From contig OZ244993.1 in NCBI GenBank assembly GCA_965223485.1, forward strand, positions 1,922,001 to 1,986,000: a stretch of DNA of 64,000 nt, in the 5' to 3' direction. The notes under the pieces are model-generated. The model did not search any database and was not told where the DNA came from. It worked only from the letters and a program-made list of their open reading frames with translations. The stretch is from VXPQ01 sp965223485. Lineage in GTDB: Bacteria > Bacteroidota > Rhodothermia > Rhodothermales > VXPQ01. A program made the translations under genes and the position numbers. Numbering within the stretch: the stretch's first letter is position 1; every line of letters begins with the position of its first letter. Positions 50,044-59,071 of this stretch are shown here, in pieces.

Positions 50044-51066
50044 GTGATTTCCTATCGTTCTTTCTCTGTATCGCACACGCTTCGTCGAATTGCTCTTCTC
50101 GCGCTGATCCCCATTGTTTGGGGTTGCGGATCATCCTCCTCCGAAGGGTCGGGGGAAGACGGGACGCCGTCTCTTGAGATTGCTGTCGTGCCCAAGGGCA
50201 CCACCCATGAGTTCTGGAAGGCCATCCATGCGGGCGCAGAGAAAGCGGCTGCCGAATTCGGGGTGGAGGTGATTTGGCAGGGGCCGCAGAAGGAGGACGA
50301 TCGCCAGCTGCAAATTCAGGTCGTACAGAACCTGATCAGCAGGGGGGTGGATGCTATTGTGCTGGCGCCCCTCGATTCCCGCAGCATGGCGCGTCCGGTA
50401 GAGGCCGCCGTTGCCCGCGGTATCCCGGTTGTCATCATCGATTCCGGGCTCGAATCGGACGCGCAATCCAGTTTCATTGCTTCGAACAACTACGAAGGGG
50501 GAAGGATAGGCGGGAAGTATCTTGCCGAAGCGATCGGCGGGAAAGGCAAAGTCGTGCTGTTGCGTTATCAGGAAGGGTCCGCAAGCACCACGAACCGGGA
50601 ACGCGGCTTCCTCGATGCGCTGAACGAGTATGCCCCGGACGCCGAGTTGCTTATCGATAATATGTATGCGGGCGCCACGATGGCCAAGGCGCTCCAGGTC
50701 TCCCAGAATATTCTCAACCGGTTCACGGAAATCGACGCCATCTTCACCCCCAACGAATCCGCCACGCAAGGTATGTTGCGCGCACTGGAAACGTCGGGGC
50801 GCACAGGGGACGTGATGTTCGTAGGGTTCGATGTCAACCAGATTCTGCTGGACGCCATGCGGGACGGGACGTTACACGGACTGGTCGTGCAGGACCCCGT
50901 TGGGATGGGGTACGAGGGCGTAAAGGCCGCGGTGTCCATTGTGCAGGGGGAAACCATTCCGGAACGGATGGATACGCGCACAATTCTTGTTACCCCTTTC
51001 AACATAGACGACGCCGAGATTCAGGAATTACTGCATCCCGACTTTGACCGCTGGCTCGACAACTAA
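50044..51066 (+). CDS. sugar ABC transporter substrate-binding lipoprotein, RbsB-like
   Basis: A periplasmic binding protein of the ribose/galactose (PBP type 1) class, 340 residues from the chosen GTG start. GTG at 50044 has GAGGG 8 bp before it and gives a normal lipoprotein signal (RRIALLALIPIVWGCGSSS); an ATG at 49981 adds an acidic 21-residue extension. Typical segments: IAVVPKGTTHEFWKAIHAGAEKA, VDAIVLAPLDSR, IPVVIIDSGL, FIASNNYEGGRIGGKYLAE and AIFTPNESATQGMLRAL. It delivers the sugar to the RbsA/RbsC-like proteins encoded next. The ligand is not known. Confidence 0.92.
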   Translation: MISYRSFSVSHTLRRIALLALIPIVWGCGSSSSEGSGEDGTPSLEIAVVPKGTTHEFWKAIHAGAEKAAAEFGVEVIWQGPQKEDDRQLQIQVVQNLISRGVDAIVLAPLDSRSMARPVEAAVARGIPVVIIDSGLESDAQSSFIASNNYEGGRIGGKYLAEAIGGKGKVVLLRYQEGSASTTNRERGFLDALNEYAPDAELLIDNMYAGATMAKALQVSQNILNRFTEIDAIFTPNESATQGMLRALETSGRTGDVMFVGFDVNQILLDAMRDGTLHGLVVQDPVGMGYEGVKAAVSIVQGETIPERMDTRTILVTPFNIDDAEIQELLHPDFDRWLDN

Positions 51067-51085
51067 CCGTTTTGCGGTGCGATCC

Positions 51086-52588
51086 ATGTCGTCTCCCGTG
51101 CTTCGCCTTGAGGGCATCCGCAAATCCTTCGGTCCTGTGCACGCGCTTCAGGGCGTAGACCTGAACGTGCGGGCGGGCGAGGTGCATGGGCTCGTGGGCG
51201 AGAACGGCGCCGGAAAAAGCACGCTCATGAAGATACTGAGCGGCGTATACCGCCCCGATGCGGGGAGTATGGCTTTGTACGGCGAGCCCTATGCGCCGGC
51301 AAACCCGCTGGACGGGCGCGCCGCCGGCATCAGCATGATTTATCAGGAACTCGTGCTGGCGCCGCACCTGACCGTCGAGGAAAATGTGACTCTGGGCGCC
51401 GAGCATGCCCGCTACGGATGGATTCATCCCCGTACCCGCGAAGTAGAGCGGGTTTTGGCAGATCTTGGCCAGCAGGGAATTGCGCCCAACGCCAGGGTAA
51501 GCGACCTGAGCATAGGCAAGAAGCAACTGGTCGAAATTGCCCGGGCGCTGCTCTTCGATGCCCGTATCGTGGTCATGGACGAGCCCACCAGTTCATTGAC
51601 TGCCGAGGATACGCAAGCGCTGTTCGAGGCCATTGGCCGGATGAAAGAGCAGGGACTCGCTGTCATTTACATCAGCCATTTCCTTGAAGAAGTGCAGAAG
51701 GTGTGCGACTGCTACACCGTGCTGCGCGACGGCAAGATGATTTCGACCGGGCGGGTCGCCGATACATCCATAAGCCGCATCATAGAAGATATGGTGGGGC
51801 GGTCGGTGGACGAACTTTTCCCCACCGGTAACCATGATCTCGGTGATCCGCTGCTGGAGGTTTCCGGTTTACAGGGGCGGAAGGGCCTTCCCGGCGGCAT
51901 CCGTTTTACGCTGCATCGCGGAGAAATCCTGGGCATTTCCGGGTTGGTAGGCTCAGGGCGCTCCGAGACGGTGCGGGCGCTTTTTGGTCTGCAGCCGGCC
52001 ACTGCCGGCACATTGTCGATCAGGGGGCGCGATGCACTGCGCGCCGCCTGGGTGACTCCGCGGGCTGCGCTCGATCGGGGATTGGACCTTTTGAGCGAGA
52101 ACCGGAAGGAAGAAGGGCTTGCGCTCAATTTGTCGCTGGTCTTCAATTTGACCCTATCCGATCTGCGCCGCTACAGCCGGGCCGGATTTCTGCAACTGGG
52201 CAAGGAACGCCGCGACGGAGCGCGCTGGATCGATGTCTTGCGTATCCGCACCGGCTCCATCGAACAGCGGGCCGACGAACTTTCGGGGGGAAACCAGCAG
52301 AAAGTGTGTCTGGCGCGCCTCCTGCAGCAGGACAACGATATTCTTTTCCTGGACGAACCCACCCGGGGTATCGACATCGGCAGCAAGGCCGAAATATACA
52401 AGCTCGTCCACCGCCTTGCAGAGCAGGGGAAAGCCATCGTGATGATCAGTTCGTACCTGCCTGAAATACTGGGTGTGTGCGACACGCTGGGCGTCATGCA
52501 CAAGGGGCGCCTCTCAACCGTGCGCCCCGTTCGCGAATGGACGGAGCACCGTATTATGCAGTTTGCCACATCCGGATACGACGCATGA
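51086..52588 (+). CDS. sugar ABC transporter ATP-binding protein, RbsA-like
   Basis: A 500-residue protein with two ABC ATPase domains in tandem, as in RbsA/MglA. The first has Walker A GENGAGKSTLMK, signature DLSIGKKQLVEIARAL and Walker B VVMDEPTSSL. The second has a degenerate Walker A (SGLVGSGRSETVRAL), signature ELSGGNQQKVCLARLL and Walker B LFLDEPTRGIDIG. This asymmetry is normal for the family. The start at 51086 (MSSPVLRLEGIRKSFG) is 20 bp after the binding-protein stop. It overlaps the permease gene by ATGA. Confidence 0.95.
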   Translation: MSSPVLRLEGIRKSFGPVHALQGVDLNVRAGEVHGLVGENGAGKSTLMKILSGVYRPDAGSMALYGEPYAPANPLDGRAAGISMIYQELVLAPHLTVEENVTLGAEHARYGWIHPRTREVERVLADLGQQGIAPNARVSDLSIGKKQLVEIARALLFDARIVVMDEPTSSLTAEDTQALFEAIGRMKEQGLAVIYISHFLEEVQKVCDCYTVLRDGKMISTGRVADTSISRIIEDMVGRSVDELFPTGNHDLGDPLLEVSGLQGRKGLPGGIRFTLHRGEILGISGLVGSGRSETVRALFGLQPATAGTLSIRGRDALRAAWVTPRAALDRGLDLLSENRKEEGLALNLSLVFNLTLSDLRRYSRAGFLQLGKERRDGARWIDVLRIRTGSIEQRADELSGGNQQKVCLARLLQQDNDILFLDEPTRGIDIGSKAEIYKLVHRLAEQGKAIVMISSYLPEILGVCDTLGVMHKGRLSTVRPVREWTEHRIMQFATSGYDA

Positions 52589-53571
52589 CGAAGCAACGGG
52601 ATTACAAGGCTATGTTGTCGGAAATCGGCCCCTTCCTCGGGCTGATCTTCGTGTTTGTGCTGTTTGCTGCCCTGACGCCGTCCGCCTTCACGTCGTTCTA
52701 TAACATCAAGACGATCCTGACCCAGAGCGTCATCATCGGCATTGCGGCGTACGGCACTACATTCATTATCGTTTCGGAAGGCATTGATCTGAGCGTCGGT
52801 TCGCAGATTGCGCTGACGACGGTCATTGTGGCTGCGGTGCTCAACCTGCCGGGGAGCGATCCGGGAATTTTTTACCCGTTGCTTGCGCTTGCCGCCGGTG
52901 TGCTGGCCTGCACGGGAGTAGGCGCCTTCAACGGGTTCATCATCACGAAATTCCGCATCGTGCCCTTCATCGTAACGCTGGGATCGATGCAGATCGTGCG
53001 CGGCGTGGCCAAGTGGATCGGCAAGGAACAGACCGTCCCCACGCCGGACAACTGGCTGACGAATCTCATGCTGATCGACCCCACGCCGTCATGGCTCATT
53101 TTTGGGCCGGGGGTCTGGCTTACTCTTGCGTTGCTCATTGTTTCGGTGGTGCTGTTGAAGTATACCGTGCTGGGGCGGTACACCTTCGCCATCGGGTCCA
53201 ACGAGCAGACGGCCCGCCTCTGCGGCGTCAAGGTGGATCGCATGAAAATCGTGATCTATGCGCTGGGCGGCCTGTTGACCGGCATTGCCGGCGTAATGCA
53301 GTACAGCTACCTCACGGTCGGTGACCCGACGACTGCCGTGGGCCTGGAACTGGACATCATTGCCGCTGTGGTTATCGGGGGCGGTTCCCTGAGCGGTGGG
53401 GAAGGAAGCGTGGTGGGATCCATTGTCGGGGCGCTTATCATGGCCGTCCTGCGCAATGGAAGCAACATGCTGGGCTTGCCGAATTACGTCCAGGAGATCA
53501 TTATCGGCACCATCATTGTCGGGGCCGTGCTGATCGACCAGCAGAAGCACCGGTTGCGGGCTGCCGGGTAG
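52585..53571 (+). CDS. sugar ABC transporter permease, RbsC-like
   Basis: A 328-residue membrane protein with eight to ten hydrophobic segments, of the RbsC/MglC family. Markers are FIIVSEGIDLSVGSQIALT, GAFNGFIITKFRIVPFIVTLG, the EAA-like loop AIGSNEQTARLCGVKVDRMK and VVIGGGSLSGGEGSVVGSIVGAL. It overlaps the ATPase gene by four bases, completing a three-gene import operon. A single permease gene suggests a homodimer. The operon may include the dehydrogenase gene before it (78 bp gap). Confidence 0.95.
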   Translation: MTKQRDYKAMLSEIGPFLGLIFVFVLFAALTPSAFTSFYNIKTILTQSVIIGIAAYGTTFIIVSEGIDLSVGSQIALTTVIVAAVLNLPGSDPGIFYPLLALAAGVLACTGVGAFNGFIITKFRIVPFIVTLGSMQIVRGVAKWIGKEQTVPTPDNWLTNLMLIDPTPSWLIFGPGVWLTLALLIVSVVLLKYTVLGRYTFAIGSNEQTARLCGVKVDRMKIVIYALGGLLTGIAGVMQYSYLTVGDPTTAVGLELDIIAAVVIGGGSLSGGEGSVVGSIVGALIMAVLRNGSNMLGLPNYVQEIIIGTIIVGAVLIDQQKHRLRAAG

Positions 53572-53930
53572 GTCTCTGGCGAGTGTGCATCTTGACATGG
53601 ACTCTCGTCGGGTTGATTGTATCGGAACAAGGTCGCAACACTACACCTTATATTCCGCGAAAATCTGTCCAATCAAACCGAACCACCTCTATGTTCGGGA
53701 CCTGCCAACCGGACGAGCGGATCGTTTAATTCACACTTCCTCTTGATCTTTACATGTATATATTATTTATTTAAGGTTATGATGCGGATCTGGGTTGCCG
53801 ATCCCCCATAATCAACCAGTGACAAAAGCCCCGGAGTAACTGGCCAAAGCGCTGACCGCGCCGGTTTAAAAAATGGATAGTTCGCAAATGGTTACTATTC
53901 GATAGAAGTCCCGCAAGACCCCGATACGCC
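53572..53930. other. 359-bp region without a recognised gene
   Basis: It starts GC-rich, then holds an AT-rich island at about 53740-53780 (ATGTATATATTATTTATTT), unlike its surroundings. TTG with TATTTATTT about 18 bp later in the island could be a promoter for the downstream gene but is a weak match. No terminator, RNA gene or insertion-sequence end is seen. Confidence 0.5.
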
Positions 53931-55148
53931 ATGCGAATTTCAACAATCCTGGTAGGGCGCCTCCCTTGCCATAGATTCTTGGCTGCGTGCGCTGCGGATC
54001 TGATTGTTTTCGGGGGAAGCGCACCTATTCGACCCACGGTTCCCGCCGACTGGATACTGAAGCCTTTCGCCGTCGACGCGGGCGGTAAATTCCGCCTGTT
54101 GCTTGTCACATTCCTGTTGCTTGTTACCTCGATGACACGCGATGCGGAGTCAGCCGCCACCGGCGATTACGATACGCACATTCAGAATACCGTTGCCGCG
54201 GTCGGGCCCTTCACGGAGGTTCCGGTTCTGACCTTGATTCTACCGACGGCGCCGATAATGGTGGACGAGGGCTCGACGGGGATATTCGAAGTCGAGTTCG
54301 AATCTGCCCCTTCGGGGACCGTCACGGTGTCGGTGGAGAGCGGCGATACAGGGGCGGTGGCGGTGTCGCCGCAGTCTCTGACTTTCACGACCGAAAACTG
54401 GAATGTGGCGCAAACAGTGACGGTGACCGGGGTCCAGGACGACGACGCGATCAATGAAACGGTGGAATTGAAGCTGAGCGGCGCCGGAGTGACGACCGGA
54501 ACAGTCGTCGTGCATGTGGCGGACGACGACCTGGGCTTTCCCTGTGACGAAAGTCTCGGTTTAGGGCGCGTTGCCCGCGACGGCCGCGCCTGTGCGATCC
54601 TCGACACCATCATCGTGACGGTGAATGGCGACATGGATAAGGCTGCCGAAGAATTGGAAAATCGCCCGGGCTGGACTGTCCTGAAGCGGATGTCCATCGT
54701 GCCGGTGATCGTGGCCCAGTACTTTCCCGATGTGCTGACACTCGCCGATTTGAAGGCGGAGATGGCCGCAATTGCCAGCATGCCATGGGCGAGCAGCGTT
54801 GAATACGACGCCGTCGTGACCGTCACAACGCCGGAGGCGCCCAATACCGTGACGGCGTCGGAGCCGCAGGACGCCGAACTGCCCGCGCAGGTCGCCCTTG
54901 GCCAGAACTATCCGAACCCGTTCAATCCCGTTACCTCGTTCGAGTACGCCCTAGACCGGACGATGCATGTAACGCTCCGGGTCTATGATGCCTTCGGACA
55001 CGAAGTGGCTACCCTTGCGGACGGTGTCCGGCAGGCCGGGAACTATCGGGTGCGGTTCGACGGATCGGCTCTGGCGAGCGGCATGTACCTGTATCGTCTC
55101 GAAACGCCCAACGGCATGCTTGCGAGGCGCATGATCCTTCTCAAGTAA
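53931..55148 (+). CDS. secreted Calx-beta-like protein with T9SS sorting domain
   Basis: A 405-residue protein of unknown role. Residues 53-75 (GGKFRLLLVTFLLLVTSM) look like a signal or membrane segment, late for a signal peptide, so the true start may be downstream or the first 50 residues foreign. A beta-sandwich of Calx-beta/cadherin-like type follows (GTVTVSVESGDTGAVAVSPQ, LTFTTENWNVAQTVTVTGV, VQDDDAINETVELKLSG), then a small alpha/beta domain (TIIVTVNGDMDKAAEELENR, ADLKAEMAAIASMPWASSVE). The last 80 residues are a type IX sorting domain (LGQNYPNPFNPVTSFEYAL, VYDAFGHEVATLADG, SGMYLYRLET). An adhesin or surface binding protein is likely. Its end overlaps that of gpmI by 8 bp. Confidence 0.78.
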   Translation: MRISTILVGRLPCHRFLAACAADLIVFGGSAPIRPTVPADWILKPFAVDAGGKFRLLLVTFLLLVTSMTRDAESAATGDYDTHIQNTVAAVGPFTEVPVLTLILPTAPIMVDEGSTGIFEVEFESAPSGTVTVSVESGDTGAVAVSPQSLTFTTENWNVAQTVTVTGVQDDDAINETVELKLSGAGVTTGTVVVHVADDDLGFPCDESLGLGRVARDGRACAILDTIIVTVNGDMDKAAEELENRPGWTVLKRMSIVPVIVAQYFPDVLTLADLKAEMAAIASMPWASSVEYDAVVTVTTPEAPNTVTASEPQDAELPAQVALGQNYPNPFNPVTSFEYALDRTMHVTLRVYDAFGHEVATLADGVRQAGNYRVRFDGSALASGMYLYRLETPNGMLARRMILLK

Positions 55149-56706
55149 CTGCGCGTACGTTTTTCCTGGAGGAAAACTGCACCAGCACCTCCCCCGTCAT
55201 TTCCTCCGGTATCGGTTCGCCGAGGATAGCAAGGATGGTGGGGGCGACATCGCCGAGTTTCCCATCGCGGATGGGGCCATCGAACCCCTCGCGGACGATA
55301 AGATGTGGAACGAGCGCCGTCGTGTGCGCCGTATGCGGGCTGCCGTCCGGGTTCCGCATCCGGTCGGCGTTTCCGTGATCGGCGATGACGCTCACCGAAT
55401 AGCCGTGCGCGATCGCCGCTTCAATGACCACCCGCGCAGCGGCATCCACTGTCTCGACCGCCTTGACCGCCGCCTCGAAATCCCCCGTGTGGCCGACCAT
55501 ATCCGGATTGGCGAAATTCAGACACACGAAGTTATACTTCTCTTCGGCGAGCGCCTCGGCAGCGCGGCGGGCTATTCCCGCTGCACTCATTTCCGGTTGC
55601 AGATCGTACGTGGCCACCTTCGGGGAAGCCACGAGAATCCGGTCTTCTCCTTCGAATGCTTCTTCGCGCCCTCCGCTGAAGAAATAGGTGACGTGCGCGT
55701 ATTTCTCCGTTTCCGCGATACGTAACTGGGTTCCTCCCTGTGCCGCAATGACTTCGCCAAGCGTGTGGCGGAGATGTACCTTCGGGAAGGCGACAGGCAG
55801 GTCGAAAGTTTCGTCGTAGGGCGAAAACAGGGTGAAGCAGAGGTCTGAGAGCGGCTCCCGGTCGAAGCCGCCGAAATCCGCATCGGTGAAGGCGCGGGTA
55901 ATTTGCCGGGCCCGGTCGCCCCGGAAATTGTAGAAAATGACAGCGTCGCCGTTCTGTACGCGGGACGGCGGCCCGTCGTCCCGGATCAGCGAAGGCTCCA
56001 CAAACTCATCCGTGATCCCGCCTTTGTAGTTGGCTTGCAGGGCCGTTGCGGGATCGGGAAACACTTCGCCTTTTCCATGCACAAGCAGGTCGTATGCCCG
56101 TTTGATCCGCTCCCAGCGCCGGTCGCGGTCCATCGCATAATAGCGCCCCACGATCGACGCGATCCGGCCCGCACCGATTGCTCGCGCCTTCTCCTCGAAA
56201 TCGCGAGCGTATCCGAGGCCGCCGTTCGGATCGGTATCGCGGCCGTCCGTAAAAGCATGGACGCACACCCGGTCTCCTGACAACCCCTGTTGCGCGGCAA
56301 GGCGCAGCAAGGCATACAGATGGTCCAGCGAGGAATGGACGCCGCCGTCCGAAAACAGCCCCATAAGATGCAGTTGCGAACCCCTTTCGGCGGCATGGCG
56401 CGCGGCCGCAAGCAATGCCTCGTTTTGGAAAAAATCGCCGTCCTCGATCGCCTTGTCGATGCGCGTAATCTCCTGGTATACAACCCGTCCTGCCCCGAGA
56501 TTCATGTGCCCCACCTCGGAGTTTCCCATCTGGCCGCCAGGTAGACCGACCGGTCTACCTGATGCTTCGAGACGAGCATGGGGCCACGTGGCGAAAAGCT
56601 CGTCGAGGAATGGCTTCCGGGCCCGGTCGATTGCGCTCACCGAGGCGTCTTCGGCAATGCCGTAGCCATCCAGAATAACCAGTATGTGGCGTTTCCTGTT
56701 ATCCAC
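55141..56706 (-). CDS. gpmI: 2,3-bisphosphoglycerate-independent phosphoglycerate mutase
   Basis: A 521-residue, manganese-dependent mutase of glycolysis and gluconeogenesis. The catalytic Ser is S63 in MGNSEVGHMNLGAGR. Metal and substrate residues appear in VILDGYG, HAFTDGRDTDPNGG, FYNFRGDRARQITRAF, NFANPDMVGHTGDFEA and VIADHGNADRM. The length is normal. It converges on the T9SS-sorted gene with an 8-bp overlap of coding ends, and lies 31 bp behind nth on the same strand, so the two may share an mRNA. Confidence 0.96.
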   Translation of the reverse strand: MDNRKRHILVILDGYGIAEDASVSAIDRARKPFLDELFATWPHARLEASGRPVGLPGGQMGNSEVGHMNLGAGRVVYQEITRIDKAIEDGDFFQNEALLAAARHAAERGSQLHLMGLFSDGGVHSSLDHLYALLRLAAQQGLSGDRVCVHAFTDGRDTDPNGGLGYARDFEEKARAIGAGRIASIVGRYYAMDRDRRWERIKRAYDLLVHGKGEVFPDPATALQANYKGGITDEFVEPSLIRDDGPPSRVQNGDAVIFYNFRGDRARQITRAFTDADFGGFDREPLSDLCFTLFSPYDETFDLPVAFPKVHLRHTLGEVIAAQGGTQLRIAETEKYAHVTYFFSGGREEAFEGEDRILVASPKVATYDLQPEMSAAGIARRAAEALAEEKYNFVCLNFANPDMVGHTGDFEAAVKAVETVDAAARVVIEAAIAHGYSVSVIADHGNADRMRNPDGSPHTAHTTALVPHLIVREGFDGPIRDGKLGDVAPTILAILGEPIPEEMTGEVLVQFSSRKNVRAVT

Positions 56707-56737
56707 CGTGTCGTATACCCTGTCGTTTTGTTTATAC

Positions 56738-57577
56738 CTATACCCTGTAATCCCTGACTTTCCGGGTCGTGGCGCCCGTCTTGCTGGAAAATACGTTCAT
56801 AGAGCCGCAAAGCGGGCAGCATAGCTGTTCGGTCCCGTAGCGGTCCGTTTGCCGATCGGGTTTGTCGAAGTAATGGCGCCGCGTCTTGCAATAGTATTTC
56901 CCGCGTGCGGGATCCAGGCCGTCCAGCGGCCCGGGCAGCCGGCTCGTTTCCTCAAAGTAACGACATACGTCCGACACCGCGCACCCATTGCAGGACGGGG
57001 CGCGGGCCGTGCAGGTATAGCGGCCGTGGAGAATGAGCAGGTGATGGACCTCGCCCCACACGGCTTCGGGGATGATCCGCTTCAGGCCCTGTTCGACCTT
57101 CAGCGGCGTATCCGCATTATGTACGAGCCCGATCCTGTTGGCCACGCGAAAGACATGGGTATCGACAGGAAGCGCCGCCCGGTTAAAAGCCACGGAAGCC
57201 ACCACCTGCGCCGTCTTGCGGCCCACCCCTTGCAGGGTCATCAGATCGCCCACCGTATCCGGTATGCGCCCATCGTACGCTTCCACGACACGGCGGGCCA
57301 TCGCCACGAGATGCTTCGCCTTGTTGTTCGGGAACGAAATGGACTGGATCCAGGGAAACACCTCCTCGGGCTCGGCTTCGGCCATGCGGCGAATGTCCGG
57401 GAAGGTTTCGAACAAGGCGGGCGTTACCATGTTAACGCGCGCATCCGTACACTGAGCCGAAAGGATGACGGCAACAATGAGTTCGTAAGGATTCTCGTGC
57501 GACAGCTCCGTTTCGGGCCGCGCAATAACCTTGCGCAGCCCGGATATGACACGGTCGGCACGTTCGGTGCGATTCAT
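56738..57577 (-). CDS. nth: endonuclease III with C-terminal Cys-containing extension
   Basis: A 279-residue DNA glycosylase/AP lyase for oxidised pyrimidines. The helix-hairpin-helix has the catalytic Lys121 (LQGVGRKTAQVV), Asp139 is in LPVDTHVFRVANR, and the 4Fe-4S cluster loop is C189-X6-C196-X2-C199-X5-C205. E. coli Nth ends about here (211 residues). This protein continues for about 70 residues with four more cysteines, C230 (KYYCKTRRHYF) and C253, C254, C257 (QLCCPLCGSMNVF), which look like a half or full zinc ribbon. It may help bind DNA or partners; this is inference. It is divergent from the DUF4105 gene. Confidence 0.93.
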   Translation of the reverse strand: MNRTERADRVISGLRKVIARPETELSHENPYELIVAVILSAQCTDARVNMVTPALFETFPDIRRMAEAEPEEVFPWIQSISFPNNKAKHLVAMARRVVEAYDGRIPDTVGDLMTLQGVGRKTAQVVASVAFNRAALPVDTHVFRVANRIGLVHNADTPLKVEQGLKRIIPEAVWGEVHHLLILHGRYTCTARAPSCNGCAVSDVCRYFEETSRLPGPLDGLDPARGKYYCKTRRHYFDKPDRQTDRYGTEQLCCPLCGSMNVFSSKTGATTRKVRDYRV

Positions 57578-57623
57578 GAATCTGCTACAGAGACGTCACA
57601 AAAACATCCGGCTGGAAAACAAC

Positions 57624-58991
57624 ATGTCTGCAAGATCGTATCGGCGTTTGCCGGTCGTATTCCATTTCCATGCGCGGAAACATACCTGTCCTGTCAGCCG
57701 GATGCCACTCTTCGCCGGAATTTTATCGCTTGCGGTCGCCTTTGGGGCGGCGTCCCCGGTTCGCTCTTCCCAGGAGCACGCGCCCGGCGCCGATGCGCGC
57801 AATGCGTCGCGGATCGCTGCCGTCTCCCCGGCCGCCTCGCAGGAAGAAACCGGCGAACAGCGTATGCGCGTGTCGCTGCTGACCATTCCGCCCGGCTCCG
57901 AAATATACTCGCTTTGGGGGCATAGCGCCCTGCGTATTACGGACCCGCAGTATGGCCTCGATATTACCTACAACTACGGTACGTTCGATTTCGAGGCCGG
58001 TAATTTCGTGCTCAAATTCCTGCACGGCAACCTCGACTATACCCTTTCCATGCATGGTTTCGAGGCAAGCCGCAGGGCGTACCATGCCGAGGGGCGGCCC
58101 ATCATCGAGCAGACGCTCGACCTGACGCCTGCCCAGCAGCGACGCCTCGTGGACCTGCTCACGGTCAACCTGCGCCCGGAAAACCGGCGGTACCGCTATC
58201 ATTTCCTGTTCGACAATTGCAGTACGCGCATCCGGGATGTGCTGGAAGCGGCGCTCGGGGAAGAAACCCTGCATGCGGCGGAGCTTCCGGACGATGCACC
58301 AACCTTCCGCGCGCTTATCGATCCGTACCAGCGTGCGGTTCCTTTTCTGGATGCAGGCATCGATGTGCTGCTCGGCGCCCCTGTGGACCGGCCCTCGGAC
58401 GGTCGTGAGATCATGTTCTTGCCCGATTATCTCATGCAGGCTTTCGATCAGGCGCGTATCGGGGCGGGAGAGGATACGCGCCCGCTCGTCGTTCGCACCG
58501 ATACGCTTCTGTGGATGGAAGAATATGGCGCGGAAAGAACGCGTTTCCCCTGGGAGGCCGTTGCGGCATGGTTGCTTTTTGCCGGGGGCCTGGTGCTGAC
58601 GCTTCGATACCCCGGTGTGCTGCGCGCTCTCGATGTACCGCTTTTTCTGGCGATAGGCCTGACGGGCCTCCTGATCGCCTATCTCTGGTTCGTTTCGCAC
58701 CACGACGTCACCAACGCGAACCGCCACCTGTTCTGGGCATGGCCTACCCATGTGCTGGCGGCGGGGATCCTCCTGGTGCGTCCCGCGCCGTCGCGCCCTC
58801 TTGCGATATACCTCGCGGCGGCTGTGGCAGCGATAGGCATTTCGGTTCTTGTGTCCCCGTTTGTGGCGCAGCCGTTTTCTTCCGTATTCCTTCCGGTGGC
58901 GTTGCTTGCGGCGGTGCGGGGGGGAGGGATTGCGCTGCCGGGCTTTGTTGGCGGCTTAACTGGTCGCTTACGGAACAGCAGGAAAATGTAA
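57624..58991 (+). CDS. DUF4105 membrane protein
   Basis: About 455 residues. After a signal or anchor (MPLFAGILSLAVAFGAAS) comes a DUF4105 (Lnb N-terminal periplasmic) domain: VSLLTIPPGSEIYSLWGHSALRI, YNYGTFDFEAGNFVLKFLHG and RYHFLFDNCSTRIRDVLEAAL. The conserved His and Cys in these segments resemble an NlpC/P60-like peptidase or transferase site. The C-terminal 160 residues contain four to five membrane helices (WLLFAGGLVLTLRY, DVPLFLAIGLTGLLIAYLWF, AIYLAAAVAAIGISVLV). It is probably an inner membrane protein with a periplasmic catalytic domain. The start is uncertain among 57576, 57624 and 57702. The function is unknown. Confidence 0.88.
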   Translation: MSARSYRRLPVVFHFHARKHTCPVSRMPLFAGILSLAVAFGAASPVRSSQEHAPGADARNASRIAAVSPAASQEETGEQRMRVSLLTIPPGSEIYSLWGHSALRITDPQYGLDITYNYGTFDFEAGNFVLKFLHGNLDYTLSMHGFEASRRAYHAEGRPIIEQTLDLTPAQQRRLVDLLTVNLRPENRRYRYHFLFDNCSTRIRDVLEAALGEETLHAAELPDDAPTFRALIDPYQRAVPFLDAGIDVLLGAPVDRPSDGREIMFLPDYLMQAFDQARIGAGEDTRPLVVRTDTLLWMEEYGAERTRFPWEAVAAWLLFAGGLVLTLRYPGVLRALDVPLFLAIGLTGLLIAYLWFVSHHDVTNANRHLFWAWPTHVLAAGILLVRPAPSRPLAIYLAAAVAAIGISVLVSPFVAQPFSSVFLPVALLAAVRGGGIALPGFVGGLTGRLRNSRKM

Positions 58992-58996
58992 TGTTG

Positions 58997-59025
58997 CAAC
59001 GGATCTGTTGGCAACAGATTTGTTG
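58997..59025. other. 13-bp stem-loop between convergent genes
   Basis: CAACGGATCTGTT pairs with AACAGATTTGTTG over the loop GGC, with two G-U pairs on the plus strand. It starts 6 bp after the DUF4105 stop and faces the sppA stop at 59072. No T-run follows on the plus strand; a weak one follows on the minus strand. It may act as a two-way terminator or protect 3' ends. Confidence 0.7.
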
Positions 59026-59071
59026 TGAGTGAAATTCTCCGAAGTAGTTTTGACCACTGAGGCGCGTATCC

